A DNA stretch of 64,000 nt from Aurantiacibacter spongiae (GTDB lineage: Bacteria > Pseudomonadota > Alphaproteobacteria > Sphingomonadales > Sphingomonadaceae): positions 2,480,001-2,544,000 of the forward strand of contig NZ_RPFZ01000001.1 of the NCBI RefSeq assembly GCF_003815535.1. The letters run 5' to 3'. The position numbers were made by a program, and so were the translations under genes. The notes below the pieces were generated by a model. It saw only the letters and a program-made list of their open reading frames with translations, had not been told where the DNA came from and did no database searches. The first letter of the stretch is position 1, and each line of letters opens with the position of its first letter. This document shows, piece after piece, positions 45,820-52,756 of this stretch.

Positions 45820-46527
45820 CTATTGCTCGTCCAGCTCGTCGTAATGACGGAAGATGCCGTTCTCGTTGAACTCTATCCGGTGTTCGGAGGCAAGGTAGTC
45901 GGCGAGCGGCTCGATTTCGGGGACCATCGCCTGCACGCCTTCGAGGTGCGGCCAGCTCCCCTGCATCGACTTCATGTAGTTGGGAAAGGCGTAGTCGAGG
46001 CCTTCCATGATATGGAACAGGCTGGTGTCGACATGAGTCCATTGCTGGCCCAGCACGAATAGACCGCCGCTCGATGCGACGGCATTGTCGAAATGGATGA
46101 GGTATTTGGGAATGCGGTTGGCGCGGAAATCGTGCGCCTTTTCGTATGCGGCTTCCATCTGGTCGGCGTAGTACTGGCCGGAAGCGACGGGATGGTGCGT
46201 CGAATGCACCTCTTCCACGAAGTCGGCGATATCGATCTGCAACTGGAACAGGCCGAGATCGACCTCCATTTCGCCCGATCCCAGGCCTTCCTTGTCGGAC
46301 AGGTATTGCAGGATGAGCGCGGTCTGGCCGATGCAGATGTCGCCATCCACGATATAGGGCGGGGCGAACGGGCGGATGCCTTCCATCGCGTGCATGTGCT
46401 CGACCAGCGCGTCCGCGTCCTGTTCGCGCGCCATGTCCTCATACGCGATCTCGCCCGCCTCGCAGAACAGGCGGACGAATTCACCGCGGCCGGGGATCTG
46501 CGGCCAGTACCACAGCTGAACGCTCAT
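45820..46527 (-). CDS. Glutathione S-transferase family protein
   Basis: 235 aa. The N-terminal thioredoxin-like domain begins LWYWPQIPGRGEFVRLFCEA, the tyrosine pattern of sigma/alpha/pi-like GSTs, and FAPPYIVDGDICIGQTALIL covers the cis-Pro and the gamma-glutamyl site. A helical C-terminal domain follows. It probably conjugates or reduces electrophiles with glutathione. ATGA overlap with bolA upstream suggests co-expression with a glutathione/iron-sulfur stress function. Confidence 0.88.
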   Translation of the reverse strand: MSVQLWYWPQIPGRGEFVRLFCEAGEIAYEDMAREQDADALVEHMHAMEGIRPFAPPYIVDGDICIGQTALILQYLSDKEGLGSGEMEVDLGLFQLQIDIADFVEEVHSTHHPVASGQYYADQMEAAYEKAHDFRANRIPKYLIHFDNAVASSGGLFVLGQQWTHVDTSLFHIMEGLDYAFPNYMKSMQGSWPHLEGVQAMVPEIEPLADYLASEHRIEFNENGIFRHYDELDEQ

Positions 46528-46802
46528 GCCGCTTCTCCCGGCGCGCGGGCCTTGATGGCGAGGGCATGGACGCGCTGGCCGGGAATGTCGCCGAGCGCGC
46601 GGTTTACCATGCGCTGTCGCTCCAGCCGGCTTTTTCCGGCGAAGCGCTCACTCTCCACGATGACCGTGAAATGCGATTCCCCGCTGCCGTCGTCGCCCGC
46701 ATGGCCGAGGTGGTTCGCGGTGTCGTTCACGACCTCCATGTGAGTGGGACTGAACGCCCGTTCCAGGCGATCCTCGATCTCTGTCTGTACTGATCCTGTC
46801 AT
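46524..46802 (-). CDS. bolA: BolA family protein
   Basis: 92 aa from the ATG at 46802. VQTEIEDRLERAFSPTHMEV is the helix-strand start, ESHFTVIVES the conserved strand with the cluster-ligand His, and RLERQRMVNRALGD the FxGKxxVxRHRxVN-like block with R-L-E-R-Q-R-M-V-N-R-A. BolA proteins partner monothiol glutaredoxins in iron-sulfur handling. Divergent from the J-domain gene across 55 bp. Confidence 0.92.
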   Translation of the reverse strand: MTGSVQTEIEDRLERAFSPTHMEVVNDTANHLGHAGDDGSGESHFTVIVESERFAGKSRLERQRMVNRALGDIPGQRVHALAIKARAPGEAA

Positions 46803-46857
46803 ACGTCTTGCCAATGGGGGGTTTTCAGGAAGGTTCCGCTTCCCCATCCTATAGCCG

Positions 46858-47442
46858 ATGCGGCGCGAGCGATTTCACGGACGGTTCGAAGACACGGGGC
46901 GCGAATGCGAGCATCCGCTGTGCGACGAACCCGGAGAATTCCGCGCGCCCGGCACGCGCGGCAATTCCTTTGACGGTCCGGGTGAATGGCGCTGGTTCTG
47001 CCTCGACCATGTCCGCGAGTTCAACGCCGGATACGACTGGTTCGACGGAATGAGCGCCGACGAGATCCTCGCCGCGCAGGCTCCGGGCGCGGGATGGGGC
47101 AACGAGACGCGCGCCTTCGCCAGCACCGGTGCGGACGGAATGCCGCGCTGGACCGATTTTTCCGATCCGCTCGATGCGATCAACGAACGGGCGGAAGGCA
47201 TAAGGCGGCAGGCCGGCGGGCGGCACCGAGAATACAGCCGCTTCACCCCGCGCGAACGCGATGCGCTCAACGTCATGGGGCTGGGGCCGAAAGCGGATCG
47301 TTCGCAATTGCGCCGCCGCTATTCGGAACTGGTGCGCCGCTATCACCCCGACCGCAATGGCGGGGATCGCAGCCGCGAAGGGCATTTGCAGCGCGTTGTC
47401 GAGGCCTACCAGCTGCTTCGCCGCGCGGACGCCTTCGCCTAG
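46858..47442 (+). CDS. J-domain co-chaperone with N-terminal zinc-finger-like region
   Basis: 194 aa. The J domain is at the C-terminus (~135-190: DALNVMGLGPKADRSQLRRR, then VRRYHPDRNGGD with the essential HPD). The first 60 residues hold C17, C22, C48 and H51 in a C-x4-C...C-x2-H pattern that could bind zinc, plus ERWF-like aromatic residues. It stimulates DnaK ATPase. Genes of this type commonly lie between bolA and cobS in related genomes; here cobS is 4 kb away. Confidence 0.9.
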   Translation: MRRERFHGRFEDTGRECEHPLCDEPGEFRAPGTRGNSFDGPGEWRWFCLDHVREFNAGYDWFDGMSADEILAAQAPGAGWGNETRAFASTGADGMPRWTDFSDPLDAINERAEGIRRQAGGRHREYSRFTPRERDALNVMGLGPKADRSQLRRRYSELVRRYHPDRNGGDRSREGHLQRVVEAYQLLRRADAFA

Positions 47443-48302
47443 GAGCGGTAGGGCTTCTGCCGGAACGCCCAGCGCAGCGTCGATCCCAGACCACGCGTGA
47501 CCAGACGGGAAGGGATGGCCGACAGGCCGGGCCTCTCCAGCCCCAGCATCGTGCGCGCAAACGGCGGCACCAGCTCCACCGCCGCATCGGCGAGGAAGGG
47601 CTGAATGGCAGCGAACTGCCCCTCGGGGCGCTGGCGCACGATCAGGTCGGCCACTTCGCGCGCCTGCGGCCCGGCGGCCAGGTCCGAACGCATCTGCCGG
47701 AAGATCGCCCGCGCCTCGCCCCGGGTTTCCGGCACCGGATCGCAGCCCAGCTTGCGTGCGACGAGGGCGAACTGACGGAAATATTCGTCCTGTTCCGCCA
47801 TCGGCATGTCGGGTTGAACATGGGTCAGCCAGGCTTCGAGAAACATCGTCGCCTCGGTCACGTGGACCCAGGCGAGCGTTCGCGGGTCGCGCGCCGAATA
47901 GGGCGTGCCGTCGGGCAGCGTCCCCGTCACGTATTCGTGGATCCGATTCACGCGGGCGATGGCCTTTTCCGCTTCGTCCCGGTGCCCGTAGGTCGTCACC
48001 GCGATGAAGCGCGCCGTGCGTCGCAACCGGCCGTGCATGTCGGCGCGGAAATCCGAATGGTCGAGCACGCCGCGCAGCGCGTGCGGATGAAGCATCTGTA
48101 ACAAGAGCGCCGCCATGCCGCCGACCATCATGCTGACGACGTCGGCATGGACCATGCGGATGGGTGTATCCTTCGCGAAGAACGCCTCGTCGGACGGGAG
48201 AACCGGGGCTTCCCCCCTGGCAGTGTCGTTGAAGGTCGCCCGCACCCGCCCGACGACGGCACCGCGAAGCAGATCGACAGGGTTGGGCAGCGGTTCGGCC
48301 AT
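47439..48302 (-). CDS. MpaB/DUF2236 family oxygenase-like protein
   Basis: 287 aa. DVVSMMVGGMAALLLQMLHP, the HSDF and RLRRTARFIAVTTYG block, VNRIHEYVTGTLPDGTPYSA and LAWVHVTEATMFLEAW are the conserved DUF2236 (oxygenase MpaB) motifs. This family includes a haem-dependent latex-clearing type (Lcp) and fungal MpaB; the substrate here is unknown. It converges on the J-domain gene with a 4-bp overlap and may interrupt an ancestral J-domain/cobS adjacency. Confidence 0.87.
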   Translation of the reverse strand: MAEPLPNPVDLLRGAVVGRVRATFNDTARGEAPVLPSDEAFFAKDTPIRMVHADVVSMMVGGMAALLLQMLHPHALRGVLDHSDFRADMHGRLRRTARFIAVTTYGHRDEAEKAIARVNRIHEYVTGTLPDGTPYSARDPRTLAWVHVTEATMFLEAWLTHVQPDMPMAEQDEYFRQFALVARKLGCDPVPETRGEARAIFRQMRSDLAAGPQAREVADLIVRQRPEGQFAAIQPFLADAAVELVPPFARTMLGLERPGLSAIPSRLVTRGLGSTLRWAFRQKPYRS

Positions 48303-48344
48303 GCTCCCTATCTAGGTCGTCCGCATGGCAATACGAGGGGGGCG

Positions 48345-48947
48345 TCAGTCCTGCGCGCCGTCCATCGAAGCCCGGTAGGCCGGGCGTTCCGCCAACCGCC
48401 GCTCGTACGCGGCAAACGAGTCTCGCTGCGGGATCGTTTCGAACCGGAGGCCCCAGCCGACCTGCGAGCCGACATAGACATCGGCCATGGTGAAGCGCTC
48501 CCCGCAGACATGGGGATGGGCGGTCAGCCAGTCGTCGAGCGCGTCGATAGTACGGTCGTAATCGCCGTACCCCATCATCATGGTGCGCTCGGGCGGCACG
48601 TCCCACCCCATCGCCCTGTTCGTCACCGCCGCCTCCATCGGACCGGCGGCAAAGAACAGCCAGCGGAAATACGCGGCCTTCTCCTCGGCCCGGGGCAGCA
48701 GGTCGGGCGCTTCCATTTCGGCGAGGTAATGGCACACCGCCGCCGTTTCCGTCACGACGTGATCGTGGTCGGAGTGATGGTGGACGATCGTCGGCAGCTT
48801 GCCCATGGGGTTCGCTTCCAGCAGCGCGGCGGGCTTGTCTTCCCATTCGACATGGATGATCTCGGGTTCGACGCCCGCCTCGTGGAAAGCCCAACTGGCG
48901 ATCTGCGCGCGGCTCATCGGATTGTGGAAGAAGGTATATTTTGCCAT
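48345..48947 (-). CDS. Glutathione S-transferase family protein
   Basis: 200 aa from the ATG at 48947. The start YTFFHNPMSRAQIASWAFHE, LLEANPMGKLPTIVHHHSDH with the cis-Pro, and TETAAVCHYLAEM with the gamma-Glu site are GST N-domain features. GERFTMADVYVGSQVGWGL is the C-domain motif. It is probably the last gene of the minus-strand GST/VOC cassette that starts at 50780. Substrate unknown. Confidence 0.87.
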   Translation of the reverse strand: MAKYTFFHNPMSRAQIASWAFHEAGVEPEIIHVEWEDKPAALLEANPMGKLPTIVHHHSDHDHVVTETAAVCHYLAEMEAPDLLPRAEEKAAYFRWLFFAAGPMEAAVTNRAMGWDVPPERTMMMGYGDYDRTIDALDDWLTAHPHVCGERFTMADVYVGSQVGWGLRFETIPQRDSFAAYERRLAERPAYRASMDGAQD

Positions 48948-48973
48948 CGTTCGCCCTTTCGCGTCCGGTTTGC

Positions 48974-49360
48974 CTAATGAAGGCGCGGGCCGACAAGGCC
49001 GAAGGTCGCGCCGTGCGGATCGATGCAGACTGCGCTGAATGCGCCCCCGGGTATCTCGTCCGGGCCGTGCGCCACGGTGCCGCCGCCCGCGTTCACGGCC
49101 GATGCGGCGCGGTCGATATCGTCGACGCCGAAGGAGTAGGTCCAGCCCAGCCGGGGCATTGAAGGGGGCGTGTTCATCACAGCACCGATCATCCGGTCGC
49201 CGCCATCGCTGCGGCAAATCATGCGATAGTCCATCGCGCTGTCGCCGGTTGCCCCGGTGTCGATGTTCCAGCCGACCACCGCGCCGTAGAAGGTCTTCGC
49301 CGCGTCGGGATCGGGGGTCATCAGTTCGTACCGGATGAGGCTGCCGGTCTTGCCGGCCAT
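48974..49360 (-). CDS. VOC family protein
   Basis: 128 aa. LIRYELMTPDPDAAKTFYGA and TGWN-like VVGWNIDTG are typical of the 27-kDa antigen/CFP30B-like VOC subfamily, and PGGAFSAVCIDPHGATFGLV ends the second half. VOC proteins bind a metal and act as glyoxalases, isomerases or antibiotic-binding proteins. The longer frame upstream only reads antisense into the next gene. It is two bases from the stop of the upstream GST gene. Confidence 0.87.
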   Translation of the reverse strand: MAGKTGSLIRYELMTPDPDAAKTFYGAVVGWNIDTGATGDSAMDYRMICRSDGGDRMIGAVMNTPPSMPRLGWTYSFGVDDIDRAASAVNAGGGTVAHGPDEIPGGAFSAVCIDPHGATFGLVGPRLH

Positions 49361-49362
49361 CG

Positions 49363-50016
49363 TCAAACTCCCTCGTTGAGCGAACGCGCTTTCTCCGCGT
49401 GGGCGAAATGATCGAGCTGATCGCGATGCGCCCGTGCGAATGCCGGCCGGCCGGTGACGCGGGCAACATAGTCGCGGGTCGCGGGCCTGTCCCCTCGCCC
49501 TCGCAGAGCCGGGATGCGCAGCACGTCCGCCATGAGCAGGTCGGCGGCGGTAAAACGACCGGCGGCGAGCCACTCCCTGTCCTTCAGGACGCGCTCCATC
49601 GCGGCGAGCCGCTGATCCACGAGATCGTCGAGCGGATTGGTTTCCGGCCGGGAAAGGCCGATGAACCACCAGGGCATCGTCACGACCTCCACCGAATTGA
49701 GCGCCGCGAAGATCCAGGAGATCGCGGTTGCCCGCCCCTGGGGGTCACCCGGCAGAAGGCGGTCGCAGTCCCGGGCGATATGCAGCAGGCAGGCGCCGCT
49801 CTCGAACATGCGAACGTCGCCGTCCTCGATGAAGGGCACCTGTCCGAAGGGTTGGTCGCCGAGGTGATTGGTCGCGCGGTGTTCGAAACCGACGCCCGCG
49901 ATCCGGTAAGCGCGCCCCGCCTCCTCGCATGCCCAGCGCAGCCGCAGGTCGCGTACGTAGCCGCGCGGGCCTTCGGGCACCCAGTCGAGCGTATGGATGA
50001 CGAGGGGGCCGGCCAC
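49363..50016 (-). CDS. Glutathione S-transferase family protein, GTG start
   Basis: 217 aa, starting at GTG (50016), four bases past the DUF1428 stop. The N-domain has LRLRWACEEAGRAYRIAGVG, FGQVPFIEDGDVRMFESGAC and so on, with Gln and Glu-Ser at the glutathione site. The C-domain has LAAGRFTAADLLMADVLRIP. It belongs to the five-gene cassette 48345-50780; presence of two GSTs with two VOC proteins suggests detoxification of an electrophile, which is inference. Confidence 0.87.
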   Translation of the reverse strand: MAGPLVIHTLDWVPEGPRGYVRDLRLRWACEEAGRAYRIAGVGFEHRATNHLGDQPFGQVPFIEDGDVRMFESGACLLHIARDCDRLLPGDPQGRATAISWIFAALNSVEVVTMPWWFIGLSRPETNPLDDLVDQRLAAMERVLKDREWLAAGRFTAADLLMADVLRIPALRGRGDRPATRDYVARVTGRPAFARAHRDQLDHFAHAEKARSLNEGV

Positions 50017-50019
50017 CGG

Positions 50020-50373
50020 TCAGGCTTCTGCCGAGAAGATTGTCTCGAACCCGCCATAGATCATGCGTGTCCCGTCGAACGGCATGGCGAGTGTCTGCCA
50101 GCGTTCGTCGGTCTGCATGCTCGCTTCGCAGGCATCGCTGGTTGCCTTGTCGGGCCAGACGACCCAGCTGAAGACGACGCTCTCGCCGTCTCGCAGATCG
50201 ACCGCGCGGCGCAGATCGGTGCGCTTGCCCTCGGGCACGTTGACGCCCCAGTTCTCCATCATGGCGAGCGCACCGTAATCCTTGAACATCGGCCAGGCGG
50301 CCCTGGCGGAGGCGAGATATTCGTCCCTGTTCGCGTCCTCGACAGGGGTCACGAAGGCGCTCACATATGTCAT
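50020..50373 (-). CDS. DUF1428 family protein
   Basis: 117 aa from the ATG at 50373, which overlaps the upstream VOC stop (ATGA). MTYVSAFVTPVEDANRDEYL, WPMFKDYGALAMMENWGVNV, ESVVFSWVVWPDKATSDACE and RMIYGGFETIF are the conserved DUF1428 (YbaA-like, dimeric alpha-beta barrel) blocks. The biochemical role is unknown. Its place between a VOC and a GST gene suggests part of the same stress cassette. Confidence 0.88.
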   Translation of the reverse strand: MTYVSAFVTPVEDANRDEYLASARAAWPMFKDYGALAMMENWGVNVPEGKRTDLRRAVDLRDGESVVFSWVVWPDKATSDACEASMQTDERWQTLAMPFDGTRMIYGGFETIFSAEA

Positions 50374-50780
50374 GCCGCATTCTCCATCGCCGATGCGTCC
50401 ATCCACACGGTTTCCCAGACATGGCCGTCCGGATCCTCGATCGCGCCGCCATACATGATTGTCCGATCCTCGACCGGACGCGGCTCGCGCCCGCCGGCTC
50501 CTCGGGCGGCGGCGTGGAAGCCATCAACCGCCTCGCGGCTGTCGAACGAGACGCACAGCAGCACGCCGCTGGTCGTGGCGGCATCGATGATCGCCTTGTC
50601 GGTGAACGTGCGGTAGAATTCATGCGTGAGCAGCATGACGCAGATCGTGTCGGACCAGACCATCGCCGACGCCTGATCATTCGAGAATTGCGGGTTCTTC
50701 CCGAACCCCAGCGCGGCGTAGAACGCGGTTGATCGGGCAAGGTCACAGACGGGCAGGTTCACGAAGATCGACTTCGGCAT
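50370..50780 (-). CDS. VOC family (glyoxalase-like) protein
   Basis: 136 aa. SIFVNLPVCDLARSTAFYAA at the start, FTDKAIIDAATTSGVLLCVS in the middle and AIEDPDGHVWETVWMDASAM at the end fit the YAER/YdfO-type lactoylglutathione-lyase-like family. It is the first gene of the minus-strand cassette, divergent from the HxlR regulator with a 71-bp spacer that holds an inverted repeat. Real substrate unknown. Confidence 0.88.
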   Translation of the reverse strand: MPKSIFVNLPVCDLARSTAFYAALGFGKNPQFSNDQASAMVWSDTICVMLLTHEFYRTFTDKAIIDAATTSGVLLCVSFDSREAVDGFHAAARGAGGREPRPVEDRTIMYGGAIEDPDGHVWETVWMDASAMENAA

Positions 50781-50813
50781 CGCGGCTTCCTCTCACCCGT
50801 CGGCGACTCGCCA

Positions 50814-50843
50814 TTTGCAATGCCTGCGCCCGCCCATTACAAA
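50814..50843. promoter_or_regulatory. Candidate HxlR operator (imperfect inverted repeat)
   Basis: TTTGCAATG (50814-50822) and CATTACAAA (50835-50843) are 9-bp arms with one mismatch, 12 bases apart, in the 71-bp spacer between the VOC/GST cassette and the HxlR gene. The spacing puts the arm centres about two helical turns apart, as expected for a dimeric winged-helix regulator. It ends 8 bases before the regulator's ATG, suiting autoregulation as well as control of the divergent genes. Confidence 0.55.
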
Positions 50844-50851
50844 AAGCAACG

Positions 50852-51544
50852 ATGAAGTTACGGAAGGAAACCGCAAATCCGGATGCGTCTGCCGGCGCAC
50901 TGCACGGACGCTGGTACCGCGATGCATGCGGAACCGCTTTCGCCCTGGAAGTCATCGGCGAACGCTGGTCGCTTCTCGTGGTACGGGAACTGATGCTGGG
51001 CGCATTGCGCTTTTCCGACATTCGCGCCGGACTGCCCTCGATCAGCGCCAAGGTGCTGACCGAACGGCTTGCCGGTCTCGAGCGGGCGGGCGTGCTGCGG
51101 CGGCGCAGGCTCGATCCGCCCGTGGCGGTGCAGGTCTACGAGCTGACCGAATGGGGCTATCTCGCCGAACCGCTGATACAGGAACTGGGGCGGTGGGCGG
51201 CCCGCTCGCCGCTGCACGATCCGACCCTGCCGCTCTCGCCGGTCGCCTTCATGCTCTCGCTCAGGACGATGCTGGACGATCATGCATCGCTCGACTGCGA
51301 TATCGGGTTCGTGATCGCCGGACAGACCTTCCGGGCGCGGCTGGCGGGGGGCGACATGCCGGTGACGCGCGAACCGGTCGACGGCGCCGGCGCGGTGTTC
51401 CGCGCGCCCGACGCCGCGCTGCTGGCGGCCCGCTTCTATGGCGACGTTCCGCCGCGCGCATTGCCTGGTCTCGTCATCGAGGGCGACGTTGATCTCGCGC
51501 AACGTTTCGTCGGCCTGTTCGCCCTTCCGCCTAAGGCCGGATGA
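50852..51544 (+). CDS. HxlR-family transcriptional regulator with C-terminal extension
   Basis: 230 aa from the ATG at 50852. Residues ~18-110 form the HxlR winged helix ([60 protein letters not shown]). The last ~110 residues resemble the SCP2-like or PadR-extension seen in long HxlR proteins and may bind a ligand ([20 protein letters not shown]). Divergent from the VOC-DUF1428-GST-VOC-GST cassette, which it probably controls. Effector unknown. Confidence 0.87.
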   Translation: MKLRKETANPDASAGALHGRWYRDACGTAFALEVIGERWSLLVVRELMLGALRFSDIRAGLPSISAKVLTERLAGLERAGVLRRRRLDPPVAVQVYELTEWGYLAEPLIQELGRWAARSPLHDPTLPLSPVAFMLSLRTMLDDHASLDCDIGFVIAGQTFRARLAGGDMPVTREPVDGAGAVFRAPDAALLAARFYGDVPPRALPGLVIEGDVDLAQRFVGLFALPPKAG

Positions 51545-51605
51545 CCCCGGTGACGCGAATACCGTGTTGCGGTGCGATGGTGGCACCGCTAGGCACCGGG
51601 CCCAT

Positions 51606-52586
51606 ATGAACGACATGACCAGCACCGAAAAAGGCGGCACCGCGATGGCCGCGCCCGACACCACGCTCGACGTGCGCGAGACGTTCGGGATCGACATCGA
51701 CATGACAGTCCCGGCGTTCAGCAAGGCGGACGAGCGGGTGCCCGATACCGACGAGGCCTACGTCTTCGATCCGGATACCACGCTCGCGATACTCGCCGGC
51801 TTCGCGCACAATCGCCGGGTGATGGTGCAGGGTTATCACGGCACCGGCAAATCCACGCATATCGAGCAGGTGGCGGCGCGGCTCAACTGGCCGACGATCC
51901 GCATCAACCTGGACGCGCATATCAGCCGGATCGACCTGGTCGGGCGCGATGCCATCGTGCTGCGCGACGGGTTGCAGGTGACGGAGTTCCGCGAAGGTCT
52001 GCTGCCCTGGGCGTTGCAGCATCCGGTGGCGCTGGTTTTCGACGAATACGATGCCGGCCGGCCCGACGTGATGTTCGTCATCCAGCGCGTGCTGGAACAG
52101 GCGGGCAAGCTGACCCTGCTGGATCAGAACCGGGTGATCCGCCCCGATCCGCATTTCCGCCTGTTCGCGACGGCCAATACGGTCGGCCTGGGCGATACCA
52201 GCGGCCTTTACCACGGCACGCAGGCGATCAACCAGGGGCAGATGGACCGCTGGAACATCGTCGTCGGCCTCAACTACCTCCCGGCGGAGACGGAGCGTAC
52301 CATAGTCGGCGCCAAGACCACGCTGGACGACAAGCTGGTTGCCGACATGATCCGCGTTGCCGACATGTCGCGGCAGGGCTTCATGAACGGCGACATCTCC
52401 ACCGTGATGAGCCCGCGCACGGTCATCACCTGGGCGCAGAACACGGAGATCCTGGGCGACGCCGGCTTTGCCTTCCGCCTGTCCTTCCTCAACAAGTGCG
52501 ACGAGGCGGAGCGGATGCTGGTGGCCGAATATTATCAGCGCGTGTTCGGTGCCGAACTGCCCGAAAGCGTCGTCTCGCGCGCCTGA
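51606..52586 (+). CDS. cobS: Cobaltochelatase subunit CobS-like AAA+ ATPase
   Basis: 326 aa from the ATG at 51606, the usual CobS length. Walker A is [20 protein letters not shown], Walker B is [16 protein letters not shown], sensor-1 region [20 protein letters not shown] and the arginine segment [14 protein letters not shown] are present. CobS forms the AAA+ ring that, with CobT and CobN, inserts cobalt into hydrogenobyrinic acid diamide. No cobT follows; the next gene is a PBP, so the usual cobS-cobT pair is broken here. It may serve another MoxR-like chelatase function if B12 synthesis is absent. Confidence 0.88.
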   Translation: MNDMTSTEKGGTAMAAPDTTLDVRETFGIDIDMTVPAFSKADERVPDTDEAYVFDPDTTLAILAGFAHNRRVMVQGYHGTGKSTHIEQVAARLNWPTIRINLDAHISRIDLVGRDAIVLRDGLQVTEFREGLLPWALQHPVALVFDEYDAGRPDVMFVIQRVLEQAGKLTLLDQNRVIRPDPHFRLFATANTVGLGDTSGLYHGTQAINQGQMDRWNIVVGLNYLPAETERTIVGAKTTLDDKLVADMIRVADMSRQGFMNGDISTVMSPRTVITWAQNTEILGDAGFAFRLSFLNKCDEAERMLVAEYYQRVFGAELPESVVSRA

Positions 52587-52633
52587 CGAGCTGCCGAACA
52601 CCACCGACGAGCGGCTTTGCGCCGGCCTGCGCC

Positions 52634-52649
52634 GCGTGTAATAACACGC
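52634..52649 (+). terminator. Stem-loop after cobS
   Basis: GCGTGT-AATA-ACACGC is a 6-bp perfect stem with a 4-base loop, 48 bases after the cobS stop. It has no T-run downstream, so it could be a weak terminator or an element of the leader of the PBP gene at 52757. The rest of this 170-bp spacer shows no gene. Confidence 0.35.
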
Positions 52650-52756
52650 CCGTTCCGCCATTCCTCCGGCCTGTCGCAGATGACCCGTTACGCTCCCGTT
52701 CAGCCCGCTTCGGTCAACCACTCGCCAATAGTGTGTTGTTGTGCTAATACGGTAGT

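Noticed and set aside
46849-48996. 715-aa minus-strand ORF across the J-domain, MpaB and GST genes
   Set aside because: Overlaps three genes with clear motifs and is itself motif-free.
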